From contig CAYYKJ010000001.1 in assembly GCA_964441265.1 (NCBI GenBank), forward strand, positions 62,001 to 126,000: 64,000 nucleotides of DNA. The letters run 5' to 3'. Numbering within the stretch: the first letter of the stretch is position 1; each line of letters opens with the position of its first letter. Shown here piece after piece: positions 51,201-60,019 of the stretch. A program made the translations under genes and the position numbers. Below the pieces are notes generated by a model. That model did no database searches. It was not told the DNA's origin and worked only from the letters and a program-made list of their open reading frames with translations. This DNA is from JAFGDH01 sp964441265. GTDB taxonomy: Archaea; Aenigmatarchaeota; Aenigmatarchaeia; QMZP01; QMZT01.

Positions 51201-54002
51201 TGTCTTCTTCATCTCAATCTGACTATTCATAAGATCCGTGGTCCAATAGAGTTCGTCGAGGGCCCTTTCAGCTTTGAAATCATATTCTCCGTCTTCGTTG
51301 ATCTGGCGGATGATCTCCCTGGACAGCATGTAATGCGTCTCGTATCCATCGGATTTAACGACCTCTTCCAGTTCTCCTTCATCTTCGTCTATCTCAATTT
51401 TATAGATGCGATATTCGAAATTAGCCGATCCCTGAAGGGCTGTTGAAGTCAAAACCACCAAATAAGGGCCGTCTTTTCCAACGCCCAAGAGGATAAATTT
51501 ATCAATGTCATCGAAAATTTCAAGCTCCAGGTATTCGCTGATGTAAGAGATTAACGGATGGTCATATTCTCTTATGAACTCGTTACCTTTCTTCTCATAT
51601 TTTCTTATGTGGTACTTTTCATCTCCGGCTGAAAAGAAATGGACGTACAGATTCTCTTCGTTGTCCATTCTTATGTTGTCACCTATTTTCATCTTCGAAT
51701 CTTCTTCTATTCCACCGAACAGCATTCCACCGACACGCCTCCCATTCCAGGCCTCAAGTATCACGTCAAGGGTTGAATGGCCTAAATCAGCAACGATTTT
51801 CTCCTTTACATGGTCCTTTTCTATTTCGTATGCGTACAGGTAAGCCCCGTCGGATTCCCCGTAAATGCCGTAAACATAAAGGTGCTTCCTGTCCGGGGTC
51901 TGCAGGAAGTGGCTGCCGTCCACATCCGAAATGAAATTATCCTTTCTGTAGCCCTTGCCCGTGAACTCGTACTTGAAGAGTTTGTATTTCCCCTCGACAG
52001 GGTCTCTGCTTATGACATAGATGTTGTTGTCCCTGTCCACCGCCATGTCGGTGATGTCCAGATGATCGAGACCTGAGCTCACCGGAGAAACGTCGGTGAA
52101 GACCATCAGCTCGTTGTTCACCGAAGCAAGGAGTGGAGCGACCAGGGAGTCCCTGCAGTAGGGGTTCTCCACGGTCCCGTGCTCCCCCGGGAAGGTGAAA
52201 TCCTCGCAATATTGCTCCTCTATGTCCATGGGATTGACCAGAATCATCTTGTCCGTTTCCATCTTCTCCTGGAGGTGCACGTTGAACTCCTCGGCGTCTC
52301 CGAAATATGTAATATCGGCGCCTTCCATCAGGCCGTCGATCTCTTCGTTGGTGGGTATCGGAGCGCCGACGAAGAAAACACTCTTCCCCTCGAAATCGTA
52401 TTCCACGTCCGTATCGTCATACATCACGAGGGGAGCGTTGTAGTAAGAGGCAAGGAGCGATCCCATCAGGGAGGCTCTGTTGTCGTTTTCCGTGCCGGTT
52501 CCGACCACAACGATGGTGTCATACATGTTCTTCAGCGCATCGTGCTCCGTGGGCTTCCAGTTCCATATCTCGGGGATCGTCTCTGTCTTCACCGGGGTGG
52601 AATCAAGCCCCTTGTCCTCGGCCATACCGATCATTTCTTCAACGGTTCCTTCGTCGTCCGAAACGATCATGGCGCTGGTTATCTTCGGATTCTCCCTCTT
52701 GGCGATGTCGATGAAATGCAGCATGGATTCCGGATCGTTTTCGTGGTACAAAAGGAAGGGATTGTATCTTATGAAATCCCGCCTGATTCTTTCTTTGAGC
52801 TCCGGCGGAGATTCCGCAGGGACGTAATGGTAAACTGCGAGGGGAAGGGATTTCATCACGAGTTCCGGATCGCTGCTGTCTACCATGTATATGACGTTCC
52901 CCAGGGAGAGGCCGCCCGAAACATCCTCTTCTTCCGCTTCTCCCGCACCAGTGCATTCGTCATAACCCCCGCCCGGCGAAAAGAAGTTTTCCATTTTTGC
53001 CATGACGCTGGATACCTTCGATTCCAGGTCGTTTGACGTGAGTTCCTGGGTAAGACTCCCGCCGGCGAACGAATCCGTGACCTCTTTGAAAGCCGGGCAC
53101 CCGTCGGCGGTCTCTCTGTCATGAACGTAAATGAGATAGGGCTGGCTGCCAGCCTGGCCGATGTCGGCGTCAGGAGTATAGGCAATCAGGACGTGGTAAT
53201 TTTTTCCCGTCCCCGCGCCTTCGCTTATATCACTGAAAAGGGCAGAAGAATGCGCCCTGAATTCCTCCGGAAACTCAAATTCACTATCCGTCGAATAAAA
53301 GAAAATCCCGGAATCGTATTTTTCATGGAACTGTTCTGCCTCCAATTCCAATCCGACCTCCGTCTCGTCGTTGATCAAACCGGCGTAATCCTCTATGAAG
53401 AAAGTTTCAGCGATCGTCTCTCCGGAATCTTCTTCAATTTCATCGCTGCCCTCGGCATCTCTGACATTATCGCTGAGAAATCCGACTATTTTCATAAGGA
53501 GTTCATTCGCTTTTATCTTGTCCTTATCCTCGTGCGCAACATTCGTTCCGGGTGAATCTTCGCTTAGGTATATTTGTCCGTCTACACTAAGGTCACACGT
53601 TCGAAAGTATTCATAAAATCCGGAATCATCCACGGTGCCAAATCCGTCAAGATTGACTTCATAAACGTGATAATAGCAACTGTCATCCCCGCAGGACGAA
53701 TATAAAATTACTTCTATTCCTTCTCTTTGTCTGAAATAACTACTATAAAATTCGATCTCCTTGAAAAGTTTTCCTTCTATCTCTATCCCGGTGTCATCGC
53801 AGTGTGTGTATTCATAGTAACCGGAATAATCAACATTCTCTTCGCCGGGATTGCCGTTTTCTTTAACCCATTCCGAAAATTCCGAGAGTTCATTCCTCTC
53901 CGTCTGAGTGAGGCCGGTGTATTCCAGGCTCGCGGCGAGGGATATGAAAAGGACTGAGAAAATCCCCAAAATCAATATCGAGGTTAGGATTTTCCTGTCC
54001 AT
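48261..54002 (-). CDS. Giant secreted multidomain protein with gingipain-like (C25) peptidase domain
   Basis: 1913 residues after a signal peptide (LILGIFSVLFISLAASLE). About 195-345 resembles a TPM domain (FIEDYAGLINDETEVGLELE). About 370-960 has alpha/beta and beta-propeller-like parts (DITDMAVDRDNNIYVISRDP). About 1040-1300 matches peptidase family C25: DPDGDGTADLRPGRI, a likely catalytic His near 1157 (YHDHGG) and Cys near 1187 (APVCLTSD), about 30 apart as in gingipain R. Two calcium-loop-like DLDGNG motifs follow, then near 1620-1665 a GXGXG beta-helix of GltB/FwdC type. No C-terminal anchor seen. The next upstream gene stops directly before its ATG. Confidence 0.82.
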   Translation of the reverse strand: MDRKILTSILILGIFSVLFISLAASLEYTGLTQTERNELSEFSEWVKENGNPGEENVDYSGYYEYTHCDDTGIEIEGKLFKEIEFYSSYFRQREGIEVILYSSCGDDSCYYHVYEVNLDGFGTVDDSGFYEYFRTCDLSVDGQIYLSEDSPGTNVAHEDKDKIKANELLMKIVGFLSDNVRDAEGSDEIEEDSGETIAETFFIEDYAGLINDETEVGLELEAEQFHEKYDSGIFFYSTDSEFEFPEEFRAHSSALFSDISEGAGTGKNYHVLIAYTPDADIGQAGSQPYLIYVHDRETADGCPAFKEVTDSFAGGSLTQELTSNDLESKVSSVMAKMENFFSPGGGYDECTGAGEAEEEDVSGGLSLGNVIYMVDSSDPELVMKSLPLAVYHYVPAESPPELKERIRRDFIRYNPFLLYHENDPESMLHFIDIAKRENPKITSAMIVSDDEGTVEEMIGMAEDKGLDSTPVKTETIPEIWNWKPTEHDALKNMYDTIVVVGTGTENDNRASLMGSLLASYYNAPLVMYDDTDVEYDFEGKSVFFVGAPIPTNEEIDGLMEGADITYFGDAEEFNVHLQEKMETDKMILVNPMDIEEQYCEDFTFPGEHGTVENPYCRDSLVAPLLASVNNELMVFTDVSPVSSGLDHLDITDMAVDRDNNIYVISRDPVEGKYKLFKYEFTGKGYRKDNFISDVDGSHFLQTPDRKHLYVYGIYGESDGAYLYAYEIEKDHVKEKIVADLGHSTLDVILEAWNGRRVGGMLFGGIEEDSKMKIGDNIRMDNEENLYVHFFSAGDEKYHIRKYEKKGNEFIREYDHPLISYISEYLELEIFDDIDKFILLGVGKDGPYLVVLTSTALQGSANFEYRIYKIEIDEDEGELEEVVKSDGYETHYMLSREIIRQINEDGEYDFKAERALDELYWTTDLMNSQIEMKKTSKQIFYQKPYYYIWDSEDTIIIIDKEFKNYLLSLNDNFHSLPWSYDLYAEFKSVNEALEKNAKIVQSGLNEFMSKDGFEEMKYLTVIGSPRSIPLSAYSAYVYDVNSEAAFNKPLDYHYHADPDGDGTADLRPGRIFGITETDTSSYVNLVTLYRIKEKKVGSISMLASVAYNVSRQGMLDLYGRLKDNFDIECWTRFGEEDGCEIYSPKALGKSMAASSIVLYHDHGGTDSLGGDEMIWNDIPEMDGTLLIAPVCLTSDYYSSFKNTLFTANAIRKGALGYLGAVSASHKLETPIGDSFLEGVVSGKTFGEAYYDSAGDTEESFAEYPMNFMFFGDPTFFYSGAEEPVEEEEFDLEEAKGEEWIAFSHGVPTSLEECWKGEGSTGDLSDYKQMVMQYNEEYDFSGLTADGTIGAFEVIVLPDLDGNGEITCGQKTVTKESYLIEWGDTMYKCYNKEKPLKDVKDYLRAVTVIMNRDSHSFYYQESGGDPDGGHQYLNAEGWQKYFSDASKLVFPKLYAERTIALSDLDGNGDVSCSDERQPPASGPSQETTGDGTSPEPGGTGTGGEAPESEEEKEKPPAEDEYANSLLKENYETYVELLEKGEDVLDSYRYIFAERTVSELENTFSEHQIQQFLLSAEKNPGEYEDIGPYLSALLNGALPAEKEKVSLDVRGWDPEYMNYLGQNLKRGRNVIIRGDAGDYLGANLNGGTIRVNGDVGEHIASGAVSGKIMIERSSKGRDDESTLILMKIDKENKPKNNLIIEAKRVRIPLFFWQGTTEYWDRIWPEHSTKYRIFSIYKKMRRESYCEDSMGGDECYQKVLDSLAGMRIVSEDIQDLIIRVNLNFPWDRDYFLMIFVSALIDKSSEESLSLILPEKYIRPVSEYPIKREFRVSYLGAHLSNGKYIIFNSGEIGSNLAYRAENARIHVAVDSPEECEDIKSSIAEGDNAPSVDVVITCGSETVWPEGHIQSRTGSTGNF

Positions 54003-54941
54003 TCAGTAATCCTCCTTCATGTATGCCCTCTGGGCGGGCGGCTCCCTGGACCTGACCACCTTCATCATTATGAGTATGAGCACTACCACCACCAGAATCA
54101 GCGCGGCGAGGATGATGACCGCGTTCATCACGCTGCCCTCCAGCGGGCCGGCAAGCCCCTCCTCGTATTCGGTGTAATAGCAGTCCACGTCGATCCCGTA
54201 CGGGCAGTCCTCGTCGCAAACACCATCGCTCTCATCCGCGCAACCCCCGAAGGAAATTGAATCCCCTTTCACCACCCGGAAATCCGTCTCCAGGGTCTCG
54301 CTCTCGTATCCCTCTTTGGAGGCGAGTATGTAGAGCTCGTATGTACCCAGCTGGTTGAACCATACCTCCCCGAAATCGTCTATGAATGTCATCTCTTCTG
54401 TCGTACCGTCCGGGTAGAGCACGGTTCCTGCCAGTTCGGGCGAATCGGTGGAGAACACCCTCACGAAGGCGAGTCCCTCGGTTATGTTGTGGACCTTCCT
54501 GGGCTCATCGCAGTCCAGATCCGCGCAGACCAGGAGATTTAGAGGGGCGAACTTCTCGGTGGTTCCCTGAACGTTGAAGTCGAAAGTGGAATATTCAACC
54601 AGCTCGTTGTCCTTTATGATATTGACGACCAGGGAATAGGATCCGGAGGGGAGCGTGTCGGTGACAGGGAAGCTGAAGTCTGATATCTCGACGCTCTCGG
54701 AAGGGGCGAGTTCGAAGGTCTCTATGGAGGGCATTATGCCCATCCCCGGGCCGATGAAAGCCGTCTCTATCGTGAGGTTCACGGAATCATTGTAAAGGTC
54801 GTTGTTGAAGGAGCAGGATAGGTCCACGTAATCGCCTGTCTCGAAGGTCTCCCCGGATGCGGGAGGGGTGGATATCTCCGCGAAGGCAGCGGGCGTGAGA
54901 AGCGAGAGGGAGAGAATGAAAACGAGCAGGGCACAGCGCAT
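54003..54941 (-). CDS. Membrane-anchored surface protein with Ig-like domains
   Basis: 312 residues: signal peptide (LLVFILSLSLLTPAAFA), two or three beta-sandwich domains of archaeal CARDB/Ig-like type, a short Cys-rich stretch (FGGCADESDGVCDEDCPYGI), one membrane helix (AVIILAALILVVVVLILIMM) and a basic tail. Its TGA is followed at once by the ATG of the giant C25-like protein, so the two are translationally coupled and may form a surface complex. Confidence 0.78.
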   Translation of the reverse strand: MRCALLVFILSLSLLTPAAFAEISTPPASGETFETGDYVDLSCSFNNDLYNDSVNLTIETAFIGPGMGIMPSIETFELAPSESVEISDFSFPVTDTLPSGSYSLVVNIIKDNELVEYSTFDFNVQGTTEKFAPLNLLVCADLDCDEPRKVHNITEGLAFVRVFSTDSPELAGTVLYPDGTTEEMTFIDDFGEVWFNQLGTYELYILASKEGYESETLETDFRVVKGDSISFGGCADESDGVCDEDCPYGIDVDCYYTEYEEGLAGPLEGSVMNAVIILAALILVVVVLILIMMKVVRSREPPAQRAYMKEDY

Positions 54942-55050
54942 ATTATAATTATTATTCAGTTATCTATATATCTCTTGGTTTCTCCTTAAATTAGAAGCTA
55001 GAAGTTCTGGAAAAGGCAATTCTTAAAAGATTTTCGTCCCATTATCTAAA

Positions 55051-55404
55051 ATGACCTTTGGAGATCCATTCGAATCAAATTATGAAAGCAAAGCAAACAA
55101 GATCAAAAGCATGGGCTATAAGCTGGGCCCCGAAAATGACGGTCGCAGGTCAATTATACCGGAAAACCCCATCCGTTTCGGATATCCCGAAGAGGAAGGC
55201 TTCGCGGAAATATCTGTCGAGAACGGAAAAATAACAGAGAATACCGGGGATAAAACTCCCAAGAAATCGGAATGGTATCTTTTCGGTGAAATGATGGGAA
55301 TCAATACTGAAATTACAGGCAGAATAAGAGCTGACAGCGCCACCGAAATTTGGGAAAGAAGAGAAAAAATAAACATGAAAAAATACAGAAAGATGAAGAA
55401 GTAG
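55051..55404 (+). CDS. Hypothetical protein
   Basis: 117 residues, soluble, basic C-terminal helix (KINMKKYRKMKK), no Cys. A tcttaaaaga box about 27 bases before the ATG supports a leaderless start. Not recognised. It precedes the tRNA thiolase gene by 48 bp on the same strand. Confidence 0.5.
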   Translation: MTFGDPFESNYESKANKIKSMGYKLGPENDGRRSIIPENPIRFGYPEEEGFAEISVENGKITENTGDKTPKKSEWYLFGEMMGINTEITGRIRADSATEIWERREKINMKKYRKMKK

Positions 55405-55452
55405 TGATTCTCTCCGGGGAAAGGTTATTAATCTCTTTTTTATACCTGATTC

Positions 55453-56373
55453 ATGAGCGGGAAGAAATGCAGGTGCGGCAGGAAAGCGGTGATCTATCGG
55501 AAATACGAGGGCAGGGCGCTCTGCAGATATCACTTCATCCGCAGCCTTGAGGAAAAGGCAAAGAAGACCATCTCCAAGCATTACAAGCTGGGGAGGGACG
55601 AGAAGATAGCGGTCGCCGTTTCCGGAGGGAAGGATTCCTCCTCACTCCTTCTAATGCTCACCAAAATCCTCAGGCACAGGAAGGACATAGAGATAATCGC
55701 GGTTTCGGTTGACGAGGGGATCCCCGGATACAGAAAAAAGAGCATAGATATTGCCAGAAAACTGTGCAGGAAGCTGGGGGTCAAGCACCACGTATTCTCC
55801 TTTGAAGAGGAGTTCGGTCTTCCCATACACAAAAAAGTCAGGGAAAAGGACTACAAGAGCGAAGGGGGACCGTGCACCTACTGCGGGGTCAGCAGGAGAT
55901 ACCTGCTCAACAAGAAGGCAAGGGAGCTGGAGGCGACAAGGCTGGCCTTGGGCATGAACCTGGACGACGAGATACAGGGCATAATGATGGACTACATGAA
56001 AGGTGATCTGATCCGCCTGGTCAGGATGGGAACCCCGGCGGTTAGCGACAGCAAGTTCGTACCGAGGATGAAGCCCTTCAGGGAGATACCGGAGAAGGAG
56101 ACCGCCCTCTATGCGATGCTCAACGGGATAGAAATCCAGCAGGAGGAGTGTCCGCTAAGGACCGGGCCCAGGCCGAAAATGAGGGATTTCCTGAACGAAA
56201 CGGAGAGCGAGAGCCCGGGGATCAAATTTTCTATATTCAGGACATGGGAGAGGATGCTGCCTGCCCTTCGGAAGACCGCGGAAATCCGGAAGTTCAGGGT
56301 CAGGAAGTGTGAAAAATGCGGGGAGCCGAGCGGGGGCGAGATTTGCAAGGTCTGCGAACTGTGGAACAGGTAA
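55453..56373 (+). CDS. TtuA/NcsA (CTU1)-type tRNA 2-thiouridine synthetase
   Basis: The 306-residue adenylating thiolase has an N-terminal zinc finger (CRCGRKAVIYRKYEGRALC), PP-loop SGGKDSSSLL, iron-sulfur Cys in GPCTYCGVSRR and QQEECPL, and a C-terminal zinc finger (CEKCGEPSGGEICKVC). It activates tRNA uridine (position 54 for TtuA, 34 for NcsA/CTU1) for sulfur insertion using a thiocarboxylated carrier, here probably the ThiS-like protein at 44.5 kb. Length and domains are normal. Which uridine is modified cannot be read off. Confidence 0.9.
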   Translation: MSGKKCRCGRKAVIYRKYEGRALCRYHFIRSLEEKAKKTISKHYKLGRDEKIAVAVSGGKDSSSLLLMLTKILRHRKDIEIIAVSVDEGIPGYRKKSIDIARKLCRKLGVKHHVFSFEEEFGLPIHKKVREKDYKSEGGPCTYCGVSRRYLLNKKARELEATRLALGMNLDDEIQGIMMDYMKGDLIRLVRMGTPAVSDSKFVPRMKPFREIPEKETALYAMLNGIEIQQEECPLRTGPRPKMRDFLNETESESPGIKFSIFRTWERMLPALRKTAEIRKFRVRKCEKCGEPSGGEICKVCELWNR

Positions 56374-56404
56374 AGGATAACATTCTTATCTCTAATTCTT
56401 AGAC

Positions 56405-56827
56405 ATGGATCACGAGAAAAGAACTGGAAAATTCCGAAATAGACTGACTTACGAATTAGATAAAACAGACAGGATGAAAAAAAAGAAACTCCGGGATTAT
56501 TCCGATTTCAGGAGATTCAGGTTCAGGGCGGACGGGGATGTTCAGGTCACGGTATGGATGGTCATGAGCGGCTCCGTCGATCTGGGAATATCAGAAGGGG
56601 AAAGGGAATACGCCCTGGAAAAGAATGAAGGGGAGGAACACGCATCACTTTATCTGCTGGAGGAAAGGAAGGACGAAACGGGGAAGCTCCGGAGGGATTG
56701 CGAATACGACCCCATAAAAATCCGTATGGAAGGGCTGCAGGAATATCATGGTCTGGTAGATAAACTGACCAAAATGGATTGCACCGTCCATTCTCTTAAG
56801 AAGATGGAAAACGGAGAGACGTACTGA
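56405..56827 (+). CDS. Hypothetical charged protein
   Basis: 140 residues, very rich in Lys, Arg, Asp and Glu, no signal or membrane helix; central strands (DVQVTVWMVMSGSVDLGIS). No family recognised. It sits between the thiolase and Bud32 genes on the same strand, 31 bp and 43 bp from them. Confidence 0.5.
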   Translation: MDHEKRTGKFRNRLTYELDKTDRMKKKKLRDYSDFRRFRFRADGDVQVTVWMVMSGSVDLGISEGEREYALEKNEGEEHASLYLLEERKDETGKLRRDCEYDPIKIRMEGLQEYHGLVDKLTKMDCTVHSLKKMENGETY

Positions 56828-56870
56828 ACCGGAGGAAAGAATTATAAACCAATAATTGAATCCTATTCTC

Positions 56871-57488
56871 ATGAAAAGAATCATCCACAGGGGAGCAGAG
56901 GCAGTTCTCTACCTGAAGGAGTCCGAGGGGAGGACCCGCCTTGTCAAGGAGAGGGTTTCCAAGGGATACAGGATACCCGAGCTCGACGACCGTATAAGGA
57001 GGCTCCGGACCAGGCACGAGAGCAAGCTTCTGGAAAGGTCGAGGGAGGCGGGTATCAATTCCCCCAAGGGCTGGGCCCCGGACAAATATAACATCGTTAT
57101 GGATTTCATCGAGGGAAACAATCTTAAAGATGTGCTCAATGGTCTGGAAAGGGGGAAGAGGAAGGCAATCTGCAGAGAGATGGGAGAGATGATCGCGAAA
57201 CTTCATGCCGGGGGCATCATACACGGCGACCTCACAACCTCGAACATGATACTGGACAAGGAAGGGAAGCTGTTCCTGATAGACTTCGGGCTGGGGAAAT
57301 TCTCCAGGAAGACAGAAGACCAGGCAGTTGACCTGTTTTTGCTGCAGGAGGCTATAAAATCCACCCATTTCGATTTTCTGAAGGGTTCATGGAAAGAGAT
57401 AATGAAGGGATACGAAAAATACCCCCGGTCCAGAGAGGTGGTCCGGAGGATGGAGCAGATAGCCAGGCGGAGAAGGTACAAGAAGTGA
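56871..57488 (+). CDS. bud32: KEOPS complex kinase Bud32
   Basis: The 205-residue atypical small protein kinase of the KEOPS complex helps make t6A37 in tRNA. Key residues are visible: catalytic loop HGDLTTSNM, metal-binding DFGLGKFS, and AVDLFLLQEAIKSTH; the basic C-terminus (ARRRRYKK) is typical. ATG 56871 lies about 28 bases after an attataaacc box, so leaderless. It is not fused to Kae1, unlike in some archaea. Confidence 0.93.
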   Translation: MKRIIHRGAEAVLYLKESEGRTRLVKERVSKGYRIPELDDRIRRLRTRHESKLLERSREAGINSPKGWAPDKYNIVMDFIEGNNLKDVLNGLERGKRKAICREMGEMIAKLHAGGIIHGDLTTSNMILDKEGKLFLIDFGLGKFSRKTEDQAVDLFLLQEAIKSTHFDFLKGSWKEIMKGYEKYPRSREVVRRMEQIARRRRYKK

Positions 57489-57562
57489 GAGGGCCGAAAC
57501 AGGCCACGCCGCGAAACTTTTAAATACAAACATCACCTTTTTATAAGTAATTATATAATTAT

Positions 57563-58594
57563 ATGGATTACAAACCGAACGTCCGCCGCGCGGGACGTCA
57601 TGCGGTTGGCCGTAACAGGATGATGGAAATGGCAGAGAAGAAAAAGAAAAAGGCTCCGAAAGAAGAGAAGGCGGAGAAAAAGGTCTCCAAGAAGGAAGAA
57701 AAAACAGAAAAGAAAACGGCCTCCAAGAAAGAAAAGGCGGAAACAGAGAAAGACAAAAAGAAAGCTCCGGTCAAGGCGGAAAAGAAGGGAAAGACCCAGA
57801 CCAAGAAAGAGGGGAAAGAAGAGACCGGAAAGGAAAAAAAGGAGCCGGAAAAGCCCGGGACCGGGGAAAAGGAAGGAGCCCCGGAGGAAGAGAAAGAGCC
57901 CAAAAGCGTCCAGATACCCGACCGGAGGTCGAGGAGAAGGGCGGGGGAAACGGTCGAGTGGATTCCCAAGACAAAGCTGGGCAAGGAAGTCATAGCCGGA
58001 AAGTACTCTACCGTCAAGGAGATTCTCGACGCCGGAGAGATCATACTGGAGCCGGAAATAATTGATTACCTCGTTCCCGACCTCAAGCAGGAAATAATCT
58101 ACATCGGCGGGACTCCCGGAAAGGGAGGAGGGGTCAGGAGAACCCCCACCAAGATGACCAGCAGGATGCACAAATCCGGGAGGAGGTTCAAGCTCACCGC
58201 CGTGATAGCCGTTGGCAACCAGGACGGAATTCTGGGTATCGGAAGGGCCAACTCGAAGGAGCACATGACCGCTATCGACAAGGCCACACAGCAGGCCAAG
58301 CTGAACGTCATCCACGTCAGGAGGGGTTGCGGGTCATGGGAGTGCAACTGCGGGGGCAATCATTCCATACCGTTCAAGACCTCCGCCAAGAGGTCATCTC
58401 TGAGAATAAAATTCTTCCCCACTCCGGCGGGGATGGGAATAGTCGCGGGAGACGAGACCAAGAAGCTGCTGCGGCTCGCGGGTATAAAGGACATATGGGT
58501 GAAAACCTACGGGAGCACCTCGACGAGGATCAACCTCGCGTTCACCGTCCTGGATGCCCTCAGTAACCTAAGCACCACTAAGGGTGATTTCTGA
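57563..58594 (+). CDS. rpsE: 30S ribosomal protein S5 with long Lys-rich N-terminus
   Basis: The core from about 120 is standard uS5 (KMTSRMHKSGRRFKLTAVIA, GNQDGILGIGRANSKEHMTA, PTPAGMGIVAGDE). Before it lies a roughly 120-residue extension built of Lys, Glu and Thr, making 343 residues against about 210-240 for usual archaeal S5. The ATG at 57563 fits a tttttataag box about 22 bases upstream; ATG 57629 is an alternative that leaves a hairpin (57579-57598) in the leader. It heads the S5-L30-L15 run and overlaps L30 by one base. Confidence 0.93.
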   Translation: MDYKPNVRRAGRHAVGRNRMMEMAEKKKKKAPKEEKAEKKVSKKEEKTEKKTASKKEKAETEKDKKKAPVKAEKKGKTQTKKEGKEETGKEKKEPEKPGTGEKEGAPEEEKEPKSVQIPDRRSRRRAGETVEWIPKTKLGKEVIAGKYSTVKEILDAGEIILEPEIIDYLVPDLKQEIIYIGGTPGKGGGVRRTPTKMTSRMHKSGRRFKLTAVIAVGNQDGILGIGRANSKEHMTAIDKATQQAKLNVIHVRRGCGSWECNCGGNHSIPFKTSAKRSSLRIKFFPTPAGMGIVAGDETKKLLRLAGIKDIWVKTYGSTSTRINLAFTVLDALSNLSTTKGDF

Positions 58595-59010
58595 TGTTAG
58601 CCGTTGTCCAGATCCGGGGAAAGATAGGGACGAAGAGGGACATAAGGGAAACGATGGAGATGCTTCGCCTCAGTAGGGTCAACCACTGCATACTGGTAGA
58701 AAAGGATCCGGTAATGGAAGGGATGGTCAAGAAGGTAAAGGACTGGGTCACATGGGGCGAGATAAACGACAGGGTGCTTAAGAAGCTGGTCGCAGAAAGG
58801 GGCAGGACACCCGGCAACAAGCCAGTTCCGAAGAAAGATGTTGATTCTGTAATCACCAAGATAAAGGGAAAGAAGGAGAGCGGAATAAAGCCCGTTTTCA
58901 GGCTGAGCCCACCCAGGAAGGGATACAAGAAGGTTAAGCACGCGTTCCCCAAGGGTTCCCTGGGATACCGCGGAGACAAGATAAACGAGCTTCTGGAGAG
59001 GATGATCTGA
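58594..59010 (+). CDS. rpmD: 50S ribosomal protein L30
   Basis: 138 residues, archaeal long form of uL30 (AVVQIRGKIGTKRDIRETME, HPP-like segment replaced by RLSPPRKGYKK). It overlaps both S5 and L15 by one base, the conserved spc-operon order. Confidence 0.95.
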   Translation: MLAVVQIRGKIGTKRDIRETMEMLRLSRVNHCILVEKDPVMEGMVKKVKDWVTWGEINDRVLKKLVAERGRTPGNKPVPKKDVDSVITKIKGKKESGIKPVFRLSPPRKGYKKVKHAFPKGSLGYRGDKINELLERMI

Positions 59011-59456
59011 TGGGAAAGAGAAAGAAGATAGAAAAGAACCGCGGTAGGAGGGAATGCAACAAGGGAACCCTGAAGAAATGGAGAGGCAAGGGACAGAGAG
59101 GGGGAAGGGGATTCGCCGGAAGCAAGAAACACAGGAAGAGCTGGATATTGAGATACGCCCCAAAACACATAGGAAAACCCAAGGGGTTCGTCCCCAAGAA
59201 CAAAAAAGAGATCAGGGCGGTCAACGTCGGGGAGATAGAAGCCCTCGCCGAGAAGGGCAAGAAGGAAATCGACATCGGAAAGCTCGGATACGACAAGGTC
59301 ATAGGAAAAGGAAGGATATCCAAGCCGCTCACCGTCAAGGCGGACACCTTCTCCAGGAAGGCCCAGGAAAAGATTGAAGGGGCCGGCGGGAAGGCAATAG
59401 CCGAAGTCGGGCAGGAAGAGGTCGAGGAAAAGCCTTCCGGGGAAAAGAAGAAATAG
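59010..59456 (+). CDS. rplO: 50S ribosomal protein L15
   Basis: 148 residues, uL15 with the Gly-rich start (GKGQRGGRGFAGSKKHRK) and the C-terminal ITVKADxFS-like segment (LTVKADTFSRKAQEKIEGAG) preserved. It is the third gene in the S5-L30-L15 run. SecY, the usual next gene, is displaced 560 bp by a hypothetical gene. Confidence 0.95.
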   Translation: MGKRKKIEKNRGRRECNKGTLKKWRGKGQRGGRGFAGSKKHRKSWILRYAPKHIGKPKGFVPKNKKEIRAVNVGEIEALAEKGKKEIDIGKLGYDKVIGKGRISKPLTVKADTFSRKAQEKIEGAGGKAIAEVGQEEVEEKPSGEKKK

Positions 59457-59502
59457 TTCTTGGATAAACGGACGTTTTTATTGTTTCGCTTGAATCTATA
59501 TT

Positions 59503-59862
59503 ATGAATTCCATGGAAACCGCCGAAGAGAAAATAGGGATAAAGAAAAGGGACGGCGTAATCCAAACTCGTTATAAAATGGACAGTGTCCCTCTCAGTCA
59601 TTTCTACAGCATAATCGCGGAAAAGAGACCCGCTTACGTTGAAGTGCCGATGAAATACCTGAAGAGCCATGGTTTGGACGGGCATGAGGGCAAAGAATCT
59701 CTGGGCTTTGAGATTGGGAGAAGGACCAAGGGCTCGAAGGATATATACGGAACGCACGTCCTTTTAACGGCCGGCGACATGATCGTGATGGCCCCGGTCT
59801 CTCTCGGGCCTCCCCTGAACAGCCCTAAAATGATAAAAAACCAGAAGAGCTACCGCATATAA
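59503..59862 (+). CDS. Hypothetical protein between L15 and SecY
   Basis: 119 residues, soluble, likely mixed alpha/beta (AYVEVPMKYLKSHGLDGHEG, GDMIVMAPVSLGPPLN). No known family recognised. It is an insertion in a normally conserved gene order. A tttttattg box upstream could give it an independent promoter; the 157 bp to SecY also contain TATA-like sequence. Confidence 0.5.
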   Translation: MNSMETAEEKIGIKKRDGVIQTRYKMDSVPLSHFYSIIAEKRPAYVEVPMKYLKSHGLDGHEGKESLGFEIGRRTKGSKDIYGTHVLLTAGDMIVMAPVSLGPPLNSPKMIKNQKSYRI

Positions 59863-60019
59863 AGTATCGGGATTCCGGGGCGGTTCTGAAGGAAATATAT
59901 AAAAGTCTGTTCTACAAAGCCATTACAATATATATTAAACACACCGAATATTAGGGCGTAGCTGGAAATATATTTTAAGCGCCCCGGAGAAATATTATAA
60001 TTCAGGAAAGTGGAAACGC

